Assembly: GCA_052143655.1 (NCBI GenBank)
Contig: JBKQSL010000299.1
Span: 1-15,174, forward strand
From: CAVSUR01 sp052143655
GTDB lineage: Bacteria; Actinomycetota; Actinomycetes; Streptosporangiales; Streptosporangiaceae
Reading direction: 5' to 3'
Length of the DNA stretch: 15,174 bases
The position numbers were made by a program, and so were the translations under genes. Positions 7,152-13,742 of the stretch are shown here, piece by piece. The notes beneath the pieces were generated by a model, which saw nothing but the letters and a program-made list of their open reading frames with translations, ran no database searches and had not been told where the DNA came from. Every line of letters begins with the position of its first letter. Positions within the stretch are counted from its first letter, which is position 1.

Positions 7152-7988
7152 ATGGCCATCATTCAGGATCTGGAAGTTCGCACCGAGGCTCACGGCGATG
7201 TGCCGCATGCGGCACGCGAGCTGGCGGCGACCCGGATCGGCAAGCTGCTGGGGCACGCTCCCGAGCCGGTCCTGTCTGCTCGCGTCACGCTGATCATGGC
7301 GGCGGACCCCGCGGTAGCCCGCCCGGCTATCGCCAAGGCCACCGTCGACATCAACGGCCGGGTGCTGCGCGCGGTCGCCGCGGGCGCGACGATGCGCGAG
7401 GCGATCGGCCACCTGGCCGACCGGCTGCGGATCCAGCTGGATCGCGCGGCGCGCAACTGGGCGGCGCTGCGCGGGACCATCGCGGTGCCGCAGGAGGGCG
7501 AGTGGCGGCACGGGACCCCGGCCGCCGCAGTGCTGCGCCAGCAGCCAGAACCCGACCCGGACCAGCCGGCGATCCGCCGCCACAGCTACGCGTCGGCGCC
7601 GATGACCGCGGCGGATGCGGCTGCGGAGCTGGACCTGCTCGACTACGACTTCCACCTGTTCACTGAGGCCCGCACCGGGCAGGACGCGGTGATCTACCGG
7701 GCGGCAGGCGGCTGCCGGCTGGCGCTGGCTGATCCTGGCCGCGGCGGTCCCGGCCATGGCGGCCCCGGCCCGCTGCCGGACGGGATCACGCTGACCCCGC
7801 ATCCGGCTCCCCCGCTGACCACGGCGGAGGCGATGATCCGGCTGGAGTCGCTCGGCCAGCCGTTCACGTTCTTCGTGGATGCGGCCAGCGGCCGCGGGAA
7901 TCTGGCGTATCACCGCTATGACGGCAGCGTCGGCCTGATCGTCCCGGCGGACAGCCTGATCGCCCCGGCGGACGGTCCGGCCGGCTGA
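7152..7988 (+). CDS. long-form ribosome hibernation promoting factor (HPF/RaiA family, Rv0079/RafH-like)
   Basis: 278-residue protein. Residues 1-110 form an S30AE/RaiA-type domain (MAIIQDLEVRTEAHGDVPHA, then ATVDINGRVLRAVAAGATMREAI). It is followed by two copies of the S30AE C-terminal domain, at about 141-194 (IRRHSYASAPMTAADAAAEL, DYDFHLFTEARTGQDAVIYR) and 212-265 (LTPHPAPPLTTAEAMIRLES, FTFFVDAASGRGNLAYHRYDGSVGLI). Such proteins bind the ribosome and stop translation in stasis; the doubled C-terminal part resembles the mycobacterial hypoxia factors rather than ordinary HPF. Start ATG 7152 has GGGGTGAG upstream. The region 195-211 between the C-terminal domains is a Gly/Pro linker. Context with NAPRT and the phosphoribosyltransferase fusion fits a dormancy role. 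Confidence 0.86.
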   Translation: MAIIQDLEVRTEAHGDVPHAARELAATRIGKLLGHAPEPVLSARVTLIMAADPAVARPAIAKATVDINGRVLRAVAAGATMREAIGHLADRLRIQLDRAARNWAALRGTIAVPQEGEWRHGTPAAAVLRQQPEPDPDQPAIRRHSYASAPMTAADAAAELDLLDYDFHLFTEARTGQDAVIYRAAGGCRLALADPGRGGPGHGGPGPLPDGITLTPHPAPPLTTAEAMIRLESLGQPFTFFVDAASGRGNLAYHRYDGSVGLIVPADSLIAPADGPAG

Positions 7989-8005
7989 CCGGCGTACGGG
8001 TCTCC

Positions 8006-8057
8006 GGCGCCTAGGTCACTGGCGCCCCGCTCACCGGCTGCCTAGATCACTGGCGCC
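8006..8057. repeat. 18-bp direct repeat (31-bp period) at convergent 3' ends, with hairpin potential
   Basis: GCCTAGGTCACTGGCGCC (8009-8026) and GCCTAGATCACTGGCGCC (8040-8057) match at 17 of 18 positions, 31 bp apart. The second copy contains the stop codon and last codons of the minus-strand fusion gene; the first lies just beyond. GGCGCC at 8006-8011 and 8021-8026 can pair around a 9-nt loop, so the spot may serve as a terminator between the two convergent genes. Confidence 0.5.
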
Positions 8058-9364
8058 GGGGCCAGGTAGCCGGCGAACCAGTCGCGGGCCAGATCGGCCA
8101 CCGCGGCCAGCGCGCCCGGCTCCTCGAACAGGTGCGTCGCGCCGGGGATCACGGCCAGCTTGCCGTGCTCGCGCAGCTCGGCCCGGGCCTGCCGGTTGAG
8201 GTCCAGCACCACGTCGTCGCGGGCGCCGACGATGAGCAGCGTGGGCGCCCGGACCCGGGCCAGCCGCGGCCCGGTGAGGTCGGGACGGCCGCCGCGAGAC
8301 ACCACCGCGGCGATGTCCGAGCCCGGCTCTGCGGCGGCCCACAGCGCGGCCGCGGCCCCGGTGCTGGCGCCGAAGTAGCCGACCGGCAGGCCCGCGGCCG
8401 CCGACTGGCTGCGCAGCCACCCGGTCACGGCGACGAGCCGCTCGCCGAGCAGCCCGATGTCGAACACGTTCGCGCGGTTCACTTCCTCGTCCGGCGTGAG
8501 CAAGTCGAACAGCAGCGTGCCGAGGGCAGCGCGGTTGAGCAGGCCGGCCACGTAGCGGTTGCGCGGACTATGCCGGCTGCTCCCGCTGCCGTGCGCGAAC
8601 ACCACGATGCCGATCGGCCGCTCCGGCACCGTCAGGTGCCCGGCCAGGCTGACGTCCCCGGCGCTGACCTGCACCTCGTCATCGCAGCCAGGCGGGTCCT
8701 CAGGCACGGCGCCATCGGCCGCGGCGGTCGCCCGGGCGGCCTGCTGCAGGCAGGCCGTGACCTCAGTGTCGGTCGTCTGGGTGAAGTCGGCGTAGAACTG
8801 GCCGATGGCGTAGAAGCTGCTCGGCGTCTGCACGCAAGCGAACTCGTCGGCGTCGGCGCCGATGCGCGCTTCCCAGCCGGACGGGGCCACCGGCACCGCC
8901 AGCACGACCCGGGCCGCGCCGAGCGCCCGGGCTACCTGGCAGGCGGCGCGGGCGGTCGAGCCGGTGGCGATCCCGTCGTCGACGACGACGGCGATGCGGC
9001 CGCCGAGCGGCTGGCGCGGCCGGCCGTGCCGGTAGCGGAAGGCTCGCCGTTCCAGCTCGGCCCGCTCCCGTGCCTCGACGGCGCTCAGCTCGCCGGCGGT
9101 GATCCCGCCACGCTGCATGATCTCGTGGTTGATGACCCGGATCCCGTCCTCGCCGATGGCGCCCATGCCCAGTTCCGGCTGGAATGGCACGCCGAGCTTG
9201 CGGACCACGATCACGTCCAGCGGCGCTTCCAGCGCCCGGGCTACCTGCGCGGCGACCGGAACGCCGCCGCGCGGCAGCCCGAGCACCACGACCGGCTGGC
9301 CGCGCAGGTGCAGAAGCTTCTCGGCCAGGCGCCGGCCCGCGTCGCTGCGATCGGCGAAACTCAT
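8042..9364 (-). CDS. phosphoribosyltransferase fused to alpha/beta hydrolase (Rv0571c-like)
   Basis: 440-residue two-domain protein. Residues 1-210 form a type I phosphoribosyltransferase: VVVLGLPRGGVPVAAQVARA near 25-44, VVRKLGVPFQPELGMGAIGE near 53-72, and the PRPP loop VVVDDGIATGST at 126-137. Residues 228-440 form a dienelactone-hydrolase-type alpha/beta hydrolase with FAHGSGSS (oxyanion loop), the nucleophile elbow GASTG (Ser 334), the acid in GARDDVV (Asp 383/384) and His 411 in GATHLF; the catalytic set is complete. ATG 9364 is chosen because GGGGAGG stands 6 nt upstream. The same fusion is known as Rv0571c in the DosR regulon of M. tuberculosis; its substrates are not settled. A DosR-like box is centred about 62 bp before the start. 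Convergent with the hibernation-factor gene. Confidence 0.88.
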   Translation of the reverse strand: MSFADRSDAGRRLAEKLLHLRGQPVVVLGLPRGGVPVAAQVARALEAPLDVIVVRKLGVPFQPELGMGAIGEDGIRVINHEIMQRGGITAGELSAVEARERAELERRAFRYRHGRPRQPLGGRIAVVVDDGIATGSTARAACQVARALGAARVVLAVPVAPSGWEARIGADADEFACVQTPSSFYAIGQFYADFTQTTDTEVTACLQQAARATAAADGAVPEDPPGCDDEVQVSAGDVSLAGHLTVPERPIGIVVFAHGSGSSRHSPRNRYVAGLLNRAALGTLLFDLLTPDEEVNRANVFDIGLLGERLVAVTGWLRSQSAAAGLPVGYFGASTGAAAALWAAAEPGSDIAAVVSRGGRPDLTGPRLARVRAPTLLIVGARDDVVLDLNRQARAELREHGKLAVIPGATHLFEEPGALAAVADLARDWFAGYLAPAPVI

Positions 9365-9419
9365 GGCTCGCCTCCCCGTTTCCGTCTTCCATGCTGATCC
9401 GGGAGGCATTCTGTGACCA

Positions 9420-9433
9420 GGGCCGATTGTCCC
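9420..9433 (-). promoter_or_regulatory. DosR/DevR-like box
   Basis: GGGCCGATTGTCCC (plus strand), or GGGACAATCGGCCC as read toward the fusion gene, is close to the DosR palindrome GGGAC-N4-GTCCC, with one arm carrying C for A. It lies 56-69 bp upstream of ATG 9364. A CAGCAT hexamer placed so that transcription would start about 42 bp beyond the box centre is a possible -10. The STAS gene ends only 15 bp away, so the box most likely serves the fusion gene. Confidence 0.55.
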
Positions 9434-9447
9434 TCGCGGGTACCCTG

Positions 9448-10380
9448 CTAGCCGACAGGCTCGCGGGCCCGGCGCCGCACCCGGCCGGCCCGTGTGCTGG
9501 CGGCCGCGCTGATGGCGTGCAGCCGGTCGGCCTCTGCCGGGCGGCTGGCGGCGAGCTGGTCGAAGGTCGCGGCCAGGTGCTCCCGGGCGGTCGCCGACTG
9601 CTCCATGACGGCCCGCGACTGCGTCCGCAGCGCCACCGCCTGACGGCGGATCCCCTGTGCCCGGGACCCGTCCACCGCGCCGGTCAGCTGCGCAGCCCGG
9701 TGCCCGGCAGCGGCGACCCTGGCCGCGAGCTGGCAGTCGGGAGCGGTGCCGGCGGCGGCCAGGTCGCGCAGCGCGAGCGCGGCGGCGTGAATATCGCCGA
9801 CGGTGGCGTCGAGCTCGGCCAGGGCCTGCTCGATCACCTGCCGGAGCGCCGCCGCCGGCGCGTCCTGCAGCAGCGCCCGCTCCAGTTCCACGCCCGCCTG
9901 CAGCACGCTGGCCGAAGCGGCGGTCAGCCGTGTCCGCGCCGCCTGTGCCTGCCGGGCGCCTGGCACCTCGGGGACGAGCTGAGCCCGGCGCGGCACCAGC
10001 GGCGGCCCGGCCCCCGGCGGCGAGGCGGCAAGCGCCGCCTCCAGGGTCGGGTAGATCGAGACCAGCCGGTCCAGCCCGCAGATGCCCAGCGTGCGCCGGA
10101 TCACCCCGGAGGCGGTGACCAGCCGCAGCTCGGTGCCGCTGGCGCAGGCCCGCGTGTAGGCGCGCAGCAGCGCGTCGGCGCCCGAATGGTCGCAGGAAAC
10201 AGTTGCGGCCATGTCCGCGACCACTGCCTGCGCGCCCCGGTTGATCAGCATCAGCAGCCGCTCGCGGAGCAGGCTGGCGTTGGACAGATCGAGCTGCTCA
10301 GGCAGCACCACGACCGCATGCCGACCGGACCACCGCACGGGGCAGCTCGCGTCGGGTGCCGGCTGGTCAGGTCCGGACAT
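9448..10380 (-). CDS. STAS-domain protein with histidine-kinase-like helical tail
   Basis: 310-residue protein. Residues about 15-120 form a STAS domain of the anti-sigma antagonist kind, with AVVVLPEQLDLSNASLLRER at the start and VSCDHSGADALLRAY around residue 66. DHSG replaces the usual DSSG but keeps the Ser next to Gly, the position phosphorylated in SpoIIAA. Residues about 148-205 (LTAASASVLQAGVELERALL, ALRQVIEQALAELDATVGDI) resemble the HisKA_3 dimerisation helices of DosS/NarX-type kinases, but the phospho-accepting His motif is absent and no ATPase domain follows. The tail is Ala-rich and helical. ATG 10380 is a modest start. The DosR-like boxes at 10466 and 10496 lie 86-130 bp upstream. 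A role as signalling adaptor is inferred. Confidence 0.78.
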   Translation of the reverse strand: MSGPDQPAPDASCPVRWSGRHAVVVLPEQLDLSNASLLRERLLMLINRGAQAVVADMAATVSCDHSGADALLRAYTRACASGTELRLVTASGVIRRTLGICGLDRLVSIYPTLEAALAASPPGAGPPLVPRRAQLVPEVPGARQAQAARTRLTAASASVLQAGVELERALLQDAPAAALRQVIEQALAELDATVGDIHAAALALRDLAAAGTAPDCQLAARVAAAGHRAAQLTGAVDGSRAQGIRRQAVALRTQSRAVMEQSATAREHLAATFDQLAASRPAEADRLHAISAAASTRAGRVRRRAREPVG

Positions 10381-10465
10381 GTCCGCGCCCCGCTTCGCAT
10401 GTCAGGTCAGCAAGCGGCCTATGTGCTGGTCACGACATCATCAGCCGGACAGCTGATCGGTTGCA

Positions 10466-10509
10466 GGGACCTAAGTCCCGACTGCCCGTACTCCCATGAC
10501 CAAAGTCCC
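10466..10509. promoter_or_regulatory. pair of DosR/DevR-like boxes
   Basis: GGGACCTAAGTCCC (10466-10479) is an exact GGGAC-N4-GTCCC palindrome, and its 20-bp context GCAGGGACCTAAGTCCCGAC fits the mycobacterial consensus TTSGGGACTWWAGTCCCSAA in most positions. ATGACCAAAGTCCC (10496-10509) is a second site with a degenerate left arm. Their centres are 30 bp apart. The better box is about 92 bp before the STAS start and about 330 bp before the small membrane-protein gene; a leftward start near 10430, with GATGAT-like -10, fits best. This is the strongest regulatory signal in the window. Confidence 0.7.
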
Positions 10510-10598
10510 TACCGCATGAGCACGAGGTCGCCGCTGCGCCGGAGCAGCCACGGTCAGGTGGTCGCCAGCGGCGCGGAGGTGCCCTGGCCGGGGTTCCA

Positions 10599-10707
10599 CA
10601 GGCGATCGTGACTCCAGGCCGTCGAGAACCCACGCGACGCCTAGCGCGATCACCATCCGGGTGTGGAACCTCGACCACGAGAGCCGGTCGGCCGTCCTTG
10701 CCCGCAT
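10599..10707 (-). pseudogene. remnant of an MFS transporter N-terminus
   Basis: From ATG 10707 on the minus strand the frame reads RLSWSRFHTRMVIALGVAWV followed by LDGLE. This is the characteristic start of the first transmembrane helix of major facilitator transporters (usual form RLxRLPWSRFHxxVVxALGxxWxLDGLE). The expected continuation VTIA follows only after a one-base shift: GGAGTCACGATC appears where GGAGGTCACGATC would keep the frame. Homology ends there; no further transporter sequence is seen. The open frame runs on as unrelated sequence to 10471. So only about 37 codons survive. It occupies the 419-bp gap between the STAS and small membrane-protein genes. Confidence 0.62.
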
Positions 10708-10799
10708 CAACCGCCGGGTGCCTGGGGATACCAGGGACAGGTTCCGCCCGGGAGCCCCAGACGTGCTCAGATAGGCAGAGCCGACATCGGGAGGACGCT

Positions 10800-11105
10800 A
10801 TGAGCAGTAATGCAAGCCAGCCGACCGCATCGTGGCCTGAATTCCAGACCGGGCCGCTGATCGTCGGCGGAGTGCTGATCGGCGTCGGCGCCGTGCTCGC
10901 GCTAGCCGGGGCGGCCATCGCCGGCTCGCAGGTGGTGTCAGCAACCAGGCGCTGGATGCGGGACCTGGAGGTGCCACCGAGCCAGGTCGCGAAGCTGAAG
11001 TGGGAGCAGGCCAAGACCGCCGCCGCGACCGGTGCGGCCTCCTGGCGCGAGCACCCGAGCGCGCACGTGCACCTGCTGCGCCGCGCCGCCGCGGACGAGT
11101 CCTAG
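10800..11105 (+). CDS. small single-pass membrane protein
   Basis: 101-residue protein. The start ATG 10800 has GGGAGG 5-6 nt upstream. A single strong transmembrane segment of about 23 residues (19-41, GPLIVGGVLIGVGAVLALAG onward) is followed by a basic cytoplasmic-type tail with SATRRWMRDLEVPPSQVAKL and LKWEQAK, probably helical. No family is recognised. The DosR-like pair lies about 300 bp upstream with the MFS remnant in between, so control by it is uncertain. The frame continues upstream without stop to 10608, but that part lacks a ribosome site and is not counted. Confidence 0.7.
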   Translation: MSSNASQPTASWPEFQTGPLIVGGVLIGVGAVLALAGAAIAGSQVVSATRRWMRDLEVPPSQVAKLKWEQAKTAAATGAASWREHPSAHVHLLRRAAADES

Positions 11106-11192
11106 CCGGTGCGCCCGCCCGCAGAGCCGGGCTGCGCTAGCGGCGGGGCAGTGCTGGTCGCGGGCAGCGCTGTTCGCGGTGCGGCGGTGTTA

Positions 11193-11214
11193 CAGTGCGG
11201 CGTGTACCGCACTG
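11193..11214. promoter_or_regulatory. 22-bp inverted repeat overlapping a -10-like hexamer
   Basis: CAGTGCGG (11193-11200) and CCGCACTG (11207-11214) are perfect inverted arms around CGTGTA. The left arm overlaps TACAGT (11191-11196), a TANNNT-type -10, so a protein bound here could block the promoter of the acetyltransferase gene 41 bp downstream. A hairpin in the leader RNA is the alternative. Confidence 0.5.
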
Positions 11215-11254
11215 GTAGCGGGCTGCCCGATCTCCACGTCAAAGGGGCCCGCTC

Positions 11255-12202
11255 ATGCCTTCTGTTCTGGTGCGCCCGTTTCACCGCCGTGACCGTGATC
11301 AGCTAGCTGACCTGGTCAACTCGCATGCGGCGGCCGTCGTCCCCGGCATGGGCCTGTCGGTCAGCAGGCTGCTCAGCCAGCTAGAACGCGAGCCGGGCGA
11401 GTTCATCGTCGATCCGTGGGTGCGCGAGCGCACCACCCTGGTCGCTGAACTGCGCAGCCGGGTCGTCGCCGCCGCCCACCTGCTTCGCTATCACGCTGAC
11501 GAGCGCGCCGGGTCGGAGTACCGCGGGATAGGTGAGGTCGGGTGGCTGGTGTTCTGGCCCGAGGTCCCGCCGGGCAATCCGTACTGGCCGGATGCCGGCC
11601 CGGCCGCCGAGATGCTGATGGCGGCGTGCATCGGCCAGTTTGAGCAGTGGGGGGTCACCCGCCAGGAGGCGGACGGGACGCTGCCCGTTCCCGGTGTCTA
11701 CGGGGTGCCAGCCCAGTGGCCGCACGTGGCCCTCCTCTTCGAGCAGTCCGGCTTCGCTCACTGTGGCCACGCCGAGGTCGTCTACCTGGCGCGGGTCGAG
11801 GATCTGGCCAGGCCCGGCCCGCCCGTCCCCGGGCTGACGGTCCGGCGGTCGGTCGGCATCAACGGCACCCGGCTGTCGGCCATGCTGGGCGAGGAAACGC
11901 TCGGCTACATCGAGGTGGAGGTGCTCGAGCACGGCGAACGACTGGCCCGGCAGAGCGGCTGGGCCGATGTCGGCAACCTGGACATCGCGCCGGGGTACCG
12001 CCGTCGCGGGGTCGCGTCTTGGCTGCTCGGCCAGGCCGCCGACTGGCTAGCGCTGGCGCAGGTCAGCCGACTGCTGGATTACGCCTGGCTCGAAGGCCAG
12101 GACCCGGCCGGCCAGGACTACACCGGCTACCGGGCGTTTCTAGCCGCGTCAGGATTCACCGAGCTCACCCGGACCCGGCGGGGATGGACCCGGTCCGGGT
12201 AG
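11255..12202 (+). CDS. two-domain GNAT-family N-acetyltransferase
   Basis: 315-residue protein. AAAGGGG lies 7 nt before ATG 11255. The N-terminal half (MPSVLVRPFHRRDRDQLADL, ERTTLVAELRSRVVAAAHLL) is a degenerate GNAT-like domain. The C-terminal half has the acetyl-CoA-binding motif in GNLDIAPGYRRRGVASWLLG, then the helix QAADWLALAQVSRLLDY and the closing GYRAFLAASGFTEL. Double-GNAT proteins acetylate small molecules or act in resistance, but the substrate cannot be read from sequence. The gene stands alone, preceded by a 22-bp palindrome and followed by a 9-bp-stem hairpin. Confidence 0.83.
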   Translation: MPSVLVRPFHRRDRDQLADLVNSHAAAVVPGMGLSVSRLLSQLEREPGEFIVDPWVRERTTLVAELRSRVVAAAHLLRYHADERAGSEYRGIGEVGWLVFWPEVPPGNPYWPDAGPAAEMLMAACIGQFEQWGVTRQEADGTLPVPGVYGVPAQWPHVALLFEQSGFAHCGHAEVVYLARVEDLARPGPPVPGLTVRRSVGINGTRLSAMLGEETLGYIEVEVLEHGERLARQSGWADVGNLDIAPGYRRRGVASWLLGQAADWLALAQVSRLLDYAWLEGQDPAGQDYTGYRAFLAASGFTELTRTRRGWTRSG

Positions 12203-12210
12203 CAACTGGC

Positions 12211-12234
12211 CGACCGCCGGTCAGGCGGCGGTCG
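12211..12234 (+). terminator. hairpin terminator after GNAT gene
   Basis: CGACCGCCG (12211-12219) pairs perfectly with CGGCGGTCG (12226-12234) around GTCAGG, starting 8 nt after the stop codon. No U-tract follows, as is common in actinomycetes. Confidence 0.65.
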
Positions 12235-12380
12235 GCGCTGGTAACCCCGGCTGCCGCCGGCCGGCACGGGCCAGGGCGGGCGCGGGTTTGCCTGCGGGAC
12301 GAGCCGGGGCAGCGCCCCGCGGCGAGGTCAGCATGCACCTTTGGCGCATTCTGCCGTCTAGCATGGCAATAAGCCTGAAC

Positions 12381-12396
12381 GTCGGCCGGCCGACGG
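12381..12396. promoter_or_regulatory. 16-bp perfect palindrome
   Basis: CGTCGGCCGGCCGACG is an uninterrupted palindrome 36 bp upstream of the secreted-protein start at 12432. It could be an operator; in this GC-rich sequence chance is also possible. The rest of the gap 12235-12380 shows no clear promoter; TAGCAT near 12359 is a weak -10 candidate. Confidence 0.35.
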
Positions 12397-12431
12397 GGCG
12401 GACCGCAGGTGATTCCACGGGGCGGTGGCAT

Positions 12432-13493
12432 ATGACCAGGTCTTCCGTGACCGGATCACTGCACGGCGAAGCAGTTCAGGACGCCAGGCGGCGTTCCCGG
12501 CGGCGGGGCGGCCGACGGGCCGTGGCGCTGGCGGCCGCGGTCACCGCGGCGCTGGGCACCGCGTTCCTCACGTCGGCCGGGTCCGCGGCCGACGCGCCCG
12601 CCGCCGCCCGGGCAACTGCCCGCACGATGGCTGAGGCGACTCCGGACGGGGACACGCCGCCCGGGTTCTGGTACGGCACGGACAGCAGTTACATCCCGAT
12701 TCCCGGCTCGGGGCCGTACAGCGAGCCGGTGATCGGCGGCGCCTACGGCGGCTATGTCGGGATGACCGGTAACTGGGCGGTATGGCAGGGCTGCCGCTAC
12801 CAGGGCAAGCCACGCGTTGTCGTCTGGTCGGCCACCGACGCGGCCCGCGCCAGCACGAACTTCAGCACCTACCACAAGGGCACCGGCACCGGGGCCTACT
12901 GGTTCATGGCCGGGCCGGGCGTGGACCCGCGTTACAACGGCACCACCAGCGAGGCGTACGCCTGGGGCCAGGCGCAGGCTGCGCGGGCGCTGAGCGACGC
13001 CCGCGGCCACGTGAACTACCCGGTGCTGTTCATGGACATAGAACTACCGGGGAACGCGCCGAACTACACCCCCGCGCAGGACAACGGCTGGAACAACGTC
13101 TACACCTCGGCGTGCAGCGGCGTGATCAGCTCGCCGGGCATCGCCGCGCGCGTCGACCGGGCCGATTTCAACGGGTTCGCCGCCTACGTGACCGCGCATT
13201 CCTCCTACCGCGTCGGGGTGTACTCAGCCCCGTCCATCTGGGCGGACATCTTCAGCACCGGCTCGGCGTCGTCGATCCCCAACACCTACGAGTGGACCTA
13301 CACCGCCGATACCTCCAGCCTGTCCAATCCCCCGTCCGGCTGGTGCCTGAAGGGCACCAGCACGTGCGCACAGTTCTTCGGCGGCCAGACCAGCGCCAGC
13401 AAGTACGCGCTGATGTGGCAGTGGTCGGGCGGCGGCGGCACCTACAACGGCGTCGGGGACTTCGACCAGATCAACGGCAACCGCACGCCCTAG
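12432..13493 (+). CDS. secreted glycosidase-like protein (GH25/DUF1906-type TIM barrel suspected)
   Basis: 353-residue exported protein. Residues 1-29 are basic (RRRSRRRGGRR), 30-50 are hydrophobic, and an AxA-type cleavage site lies near GSAADAPAAA (about 50-59). The mature part has PPGFWYGTDSS, a Tyr/Trp-rich region, VLFMDIELPG (201-204 MDIE, reminiscent of the catalytic DxE of GH25 lysozymes), NGFAAYVTAHSSYRVGVYSA and KYALMWQWSG near the C-terminus, in the order seen in lysozyme-like TIM barrels. Four Cys (121, 228, 305, 312) could form disulfides. ATG 12432 is preferred since it puts the signal peptide at the N-terminus; an in-frame ATG at 12333 would precede it by 33 residues. Substrate is unknown, peptidoglycan or other glycan being a guess. 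It ends at a strong hairpin. Confidence 0.72.
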   Translation: MTRSSVTGSLHGEAVQDARRRSRRRGGRRAVALAAAVTAALGTAFLTSAGSAADAPAAARATARTMAEATPDGDTPPGFWYGTDSSYIPIPGSGPYSEPVIGGAYGGYVGMTGNWAVWQGCRYQGKPRVVVWSATDAARASTNFSTYHKGTGTGAYWFMAGPGVDPRYNGTTSEAYAWGQAQAARALSDARGHVNYPVLFMDIELPGNAPNYTPAQDNGWNNVYTSACSGVISSPGIAARVDRADFNGFAAYVTAHSSYRVGVYSAPSIWADIFSTGSASSIPNTYEWTYTADTSSLSNPPSGWCLKGTSTCAQFFGGQTSASKYALMWQWSGGGGTYNGVGDFDQINGNRTP

Positions 13494-13513
13494 CGGGGCT
13501 ACCAGCTGAGCGG

Positions 13514-13708
13514 TTACCGGCCGGGCGGGCTACCGGCCGCCCGGCCGGACCGGTCCGCGAGCCCGTCCAGCAGCGCGACGGCCGCAGCGGACCGCTCGTG
13601 CGGGACGAACAGGCGGTCGTGGTGCAGGCCGGCGACGACGTTACGGCCGTACCGTGAGAGGGCGCGGAACAGGCAGCCCGGCGCAGGCTCACAACAGGCA
13701 GGCCGAAG
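13514..13708 (-). pseudogene. ACT-domain remnant lacking a start
   Basis: On the minus strand an open frame between TAA 13709-13711 and TAA 13514-13516 encodes, in its middle, LFRALSRYGRNVVAGLHHDR followed by LFVPHERSAAAVALLDGLA. This matches the last half of small ACT-domain proteins (AGxNVxxxxxxHHDHLFVPxExAxxAxxxL). The frame has no ATG, GTG or TTG, and the first half of the domain is not found upstream in any minus-strand frame. I read it as a 5'-truncated gene fragment. Its 3' end is built into the hairpin at 13517-13548. Confidence 0.55.
13517..13548. terminator. 12-bp perfect-stem hairpin, probable (bi-directional) terminator
   Basis: CCGGCCGGGCGG (13517-13528) pairs perfectly with CCGCCCGGCCGG (13537-13548) around an 8-nt loop, 23 nt after the stop of the secreted-protein gene. 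It also includes the end of the minus-strand ACT remnant, so it may have ended both genes. Confidence 0.7.
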
Positions 13709-13742
13709 TTAGAACAGACTTTCGGTTTGCTTCCGGAGCGGC

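Noticed and set aside
6183..7913. 576-codon minus-strand open frame
   Set aside because: Antisense to the NAPRT and hibernation-factor genes, both of which have clear family motifs; typical shadow frame of GC-rich DNA.
9184..10611. 475-codon plus-strand open frame
   Set aside because: Runs antisense across the start of the fusion gene and the whole STAS gene, both supported by motifs and ribosome sites; low-complexity product.
10517..10611. 31-codon plus-strand frame right after the DosR-like pair
   Set aside because: No ribosome site (the ATG follows CTACCGC) and no recognisable content; overlaps the decayed MFS region.
12221..12418. Minus-strand 65-codon frame in the gap before the secreted-protein gene
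   Set aside because: No ribosome site, no family features, Arg/Ala/Pro-rich; the gap is better explained as terminator plus regulatory region.
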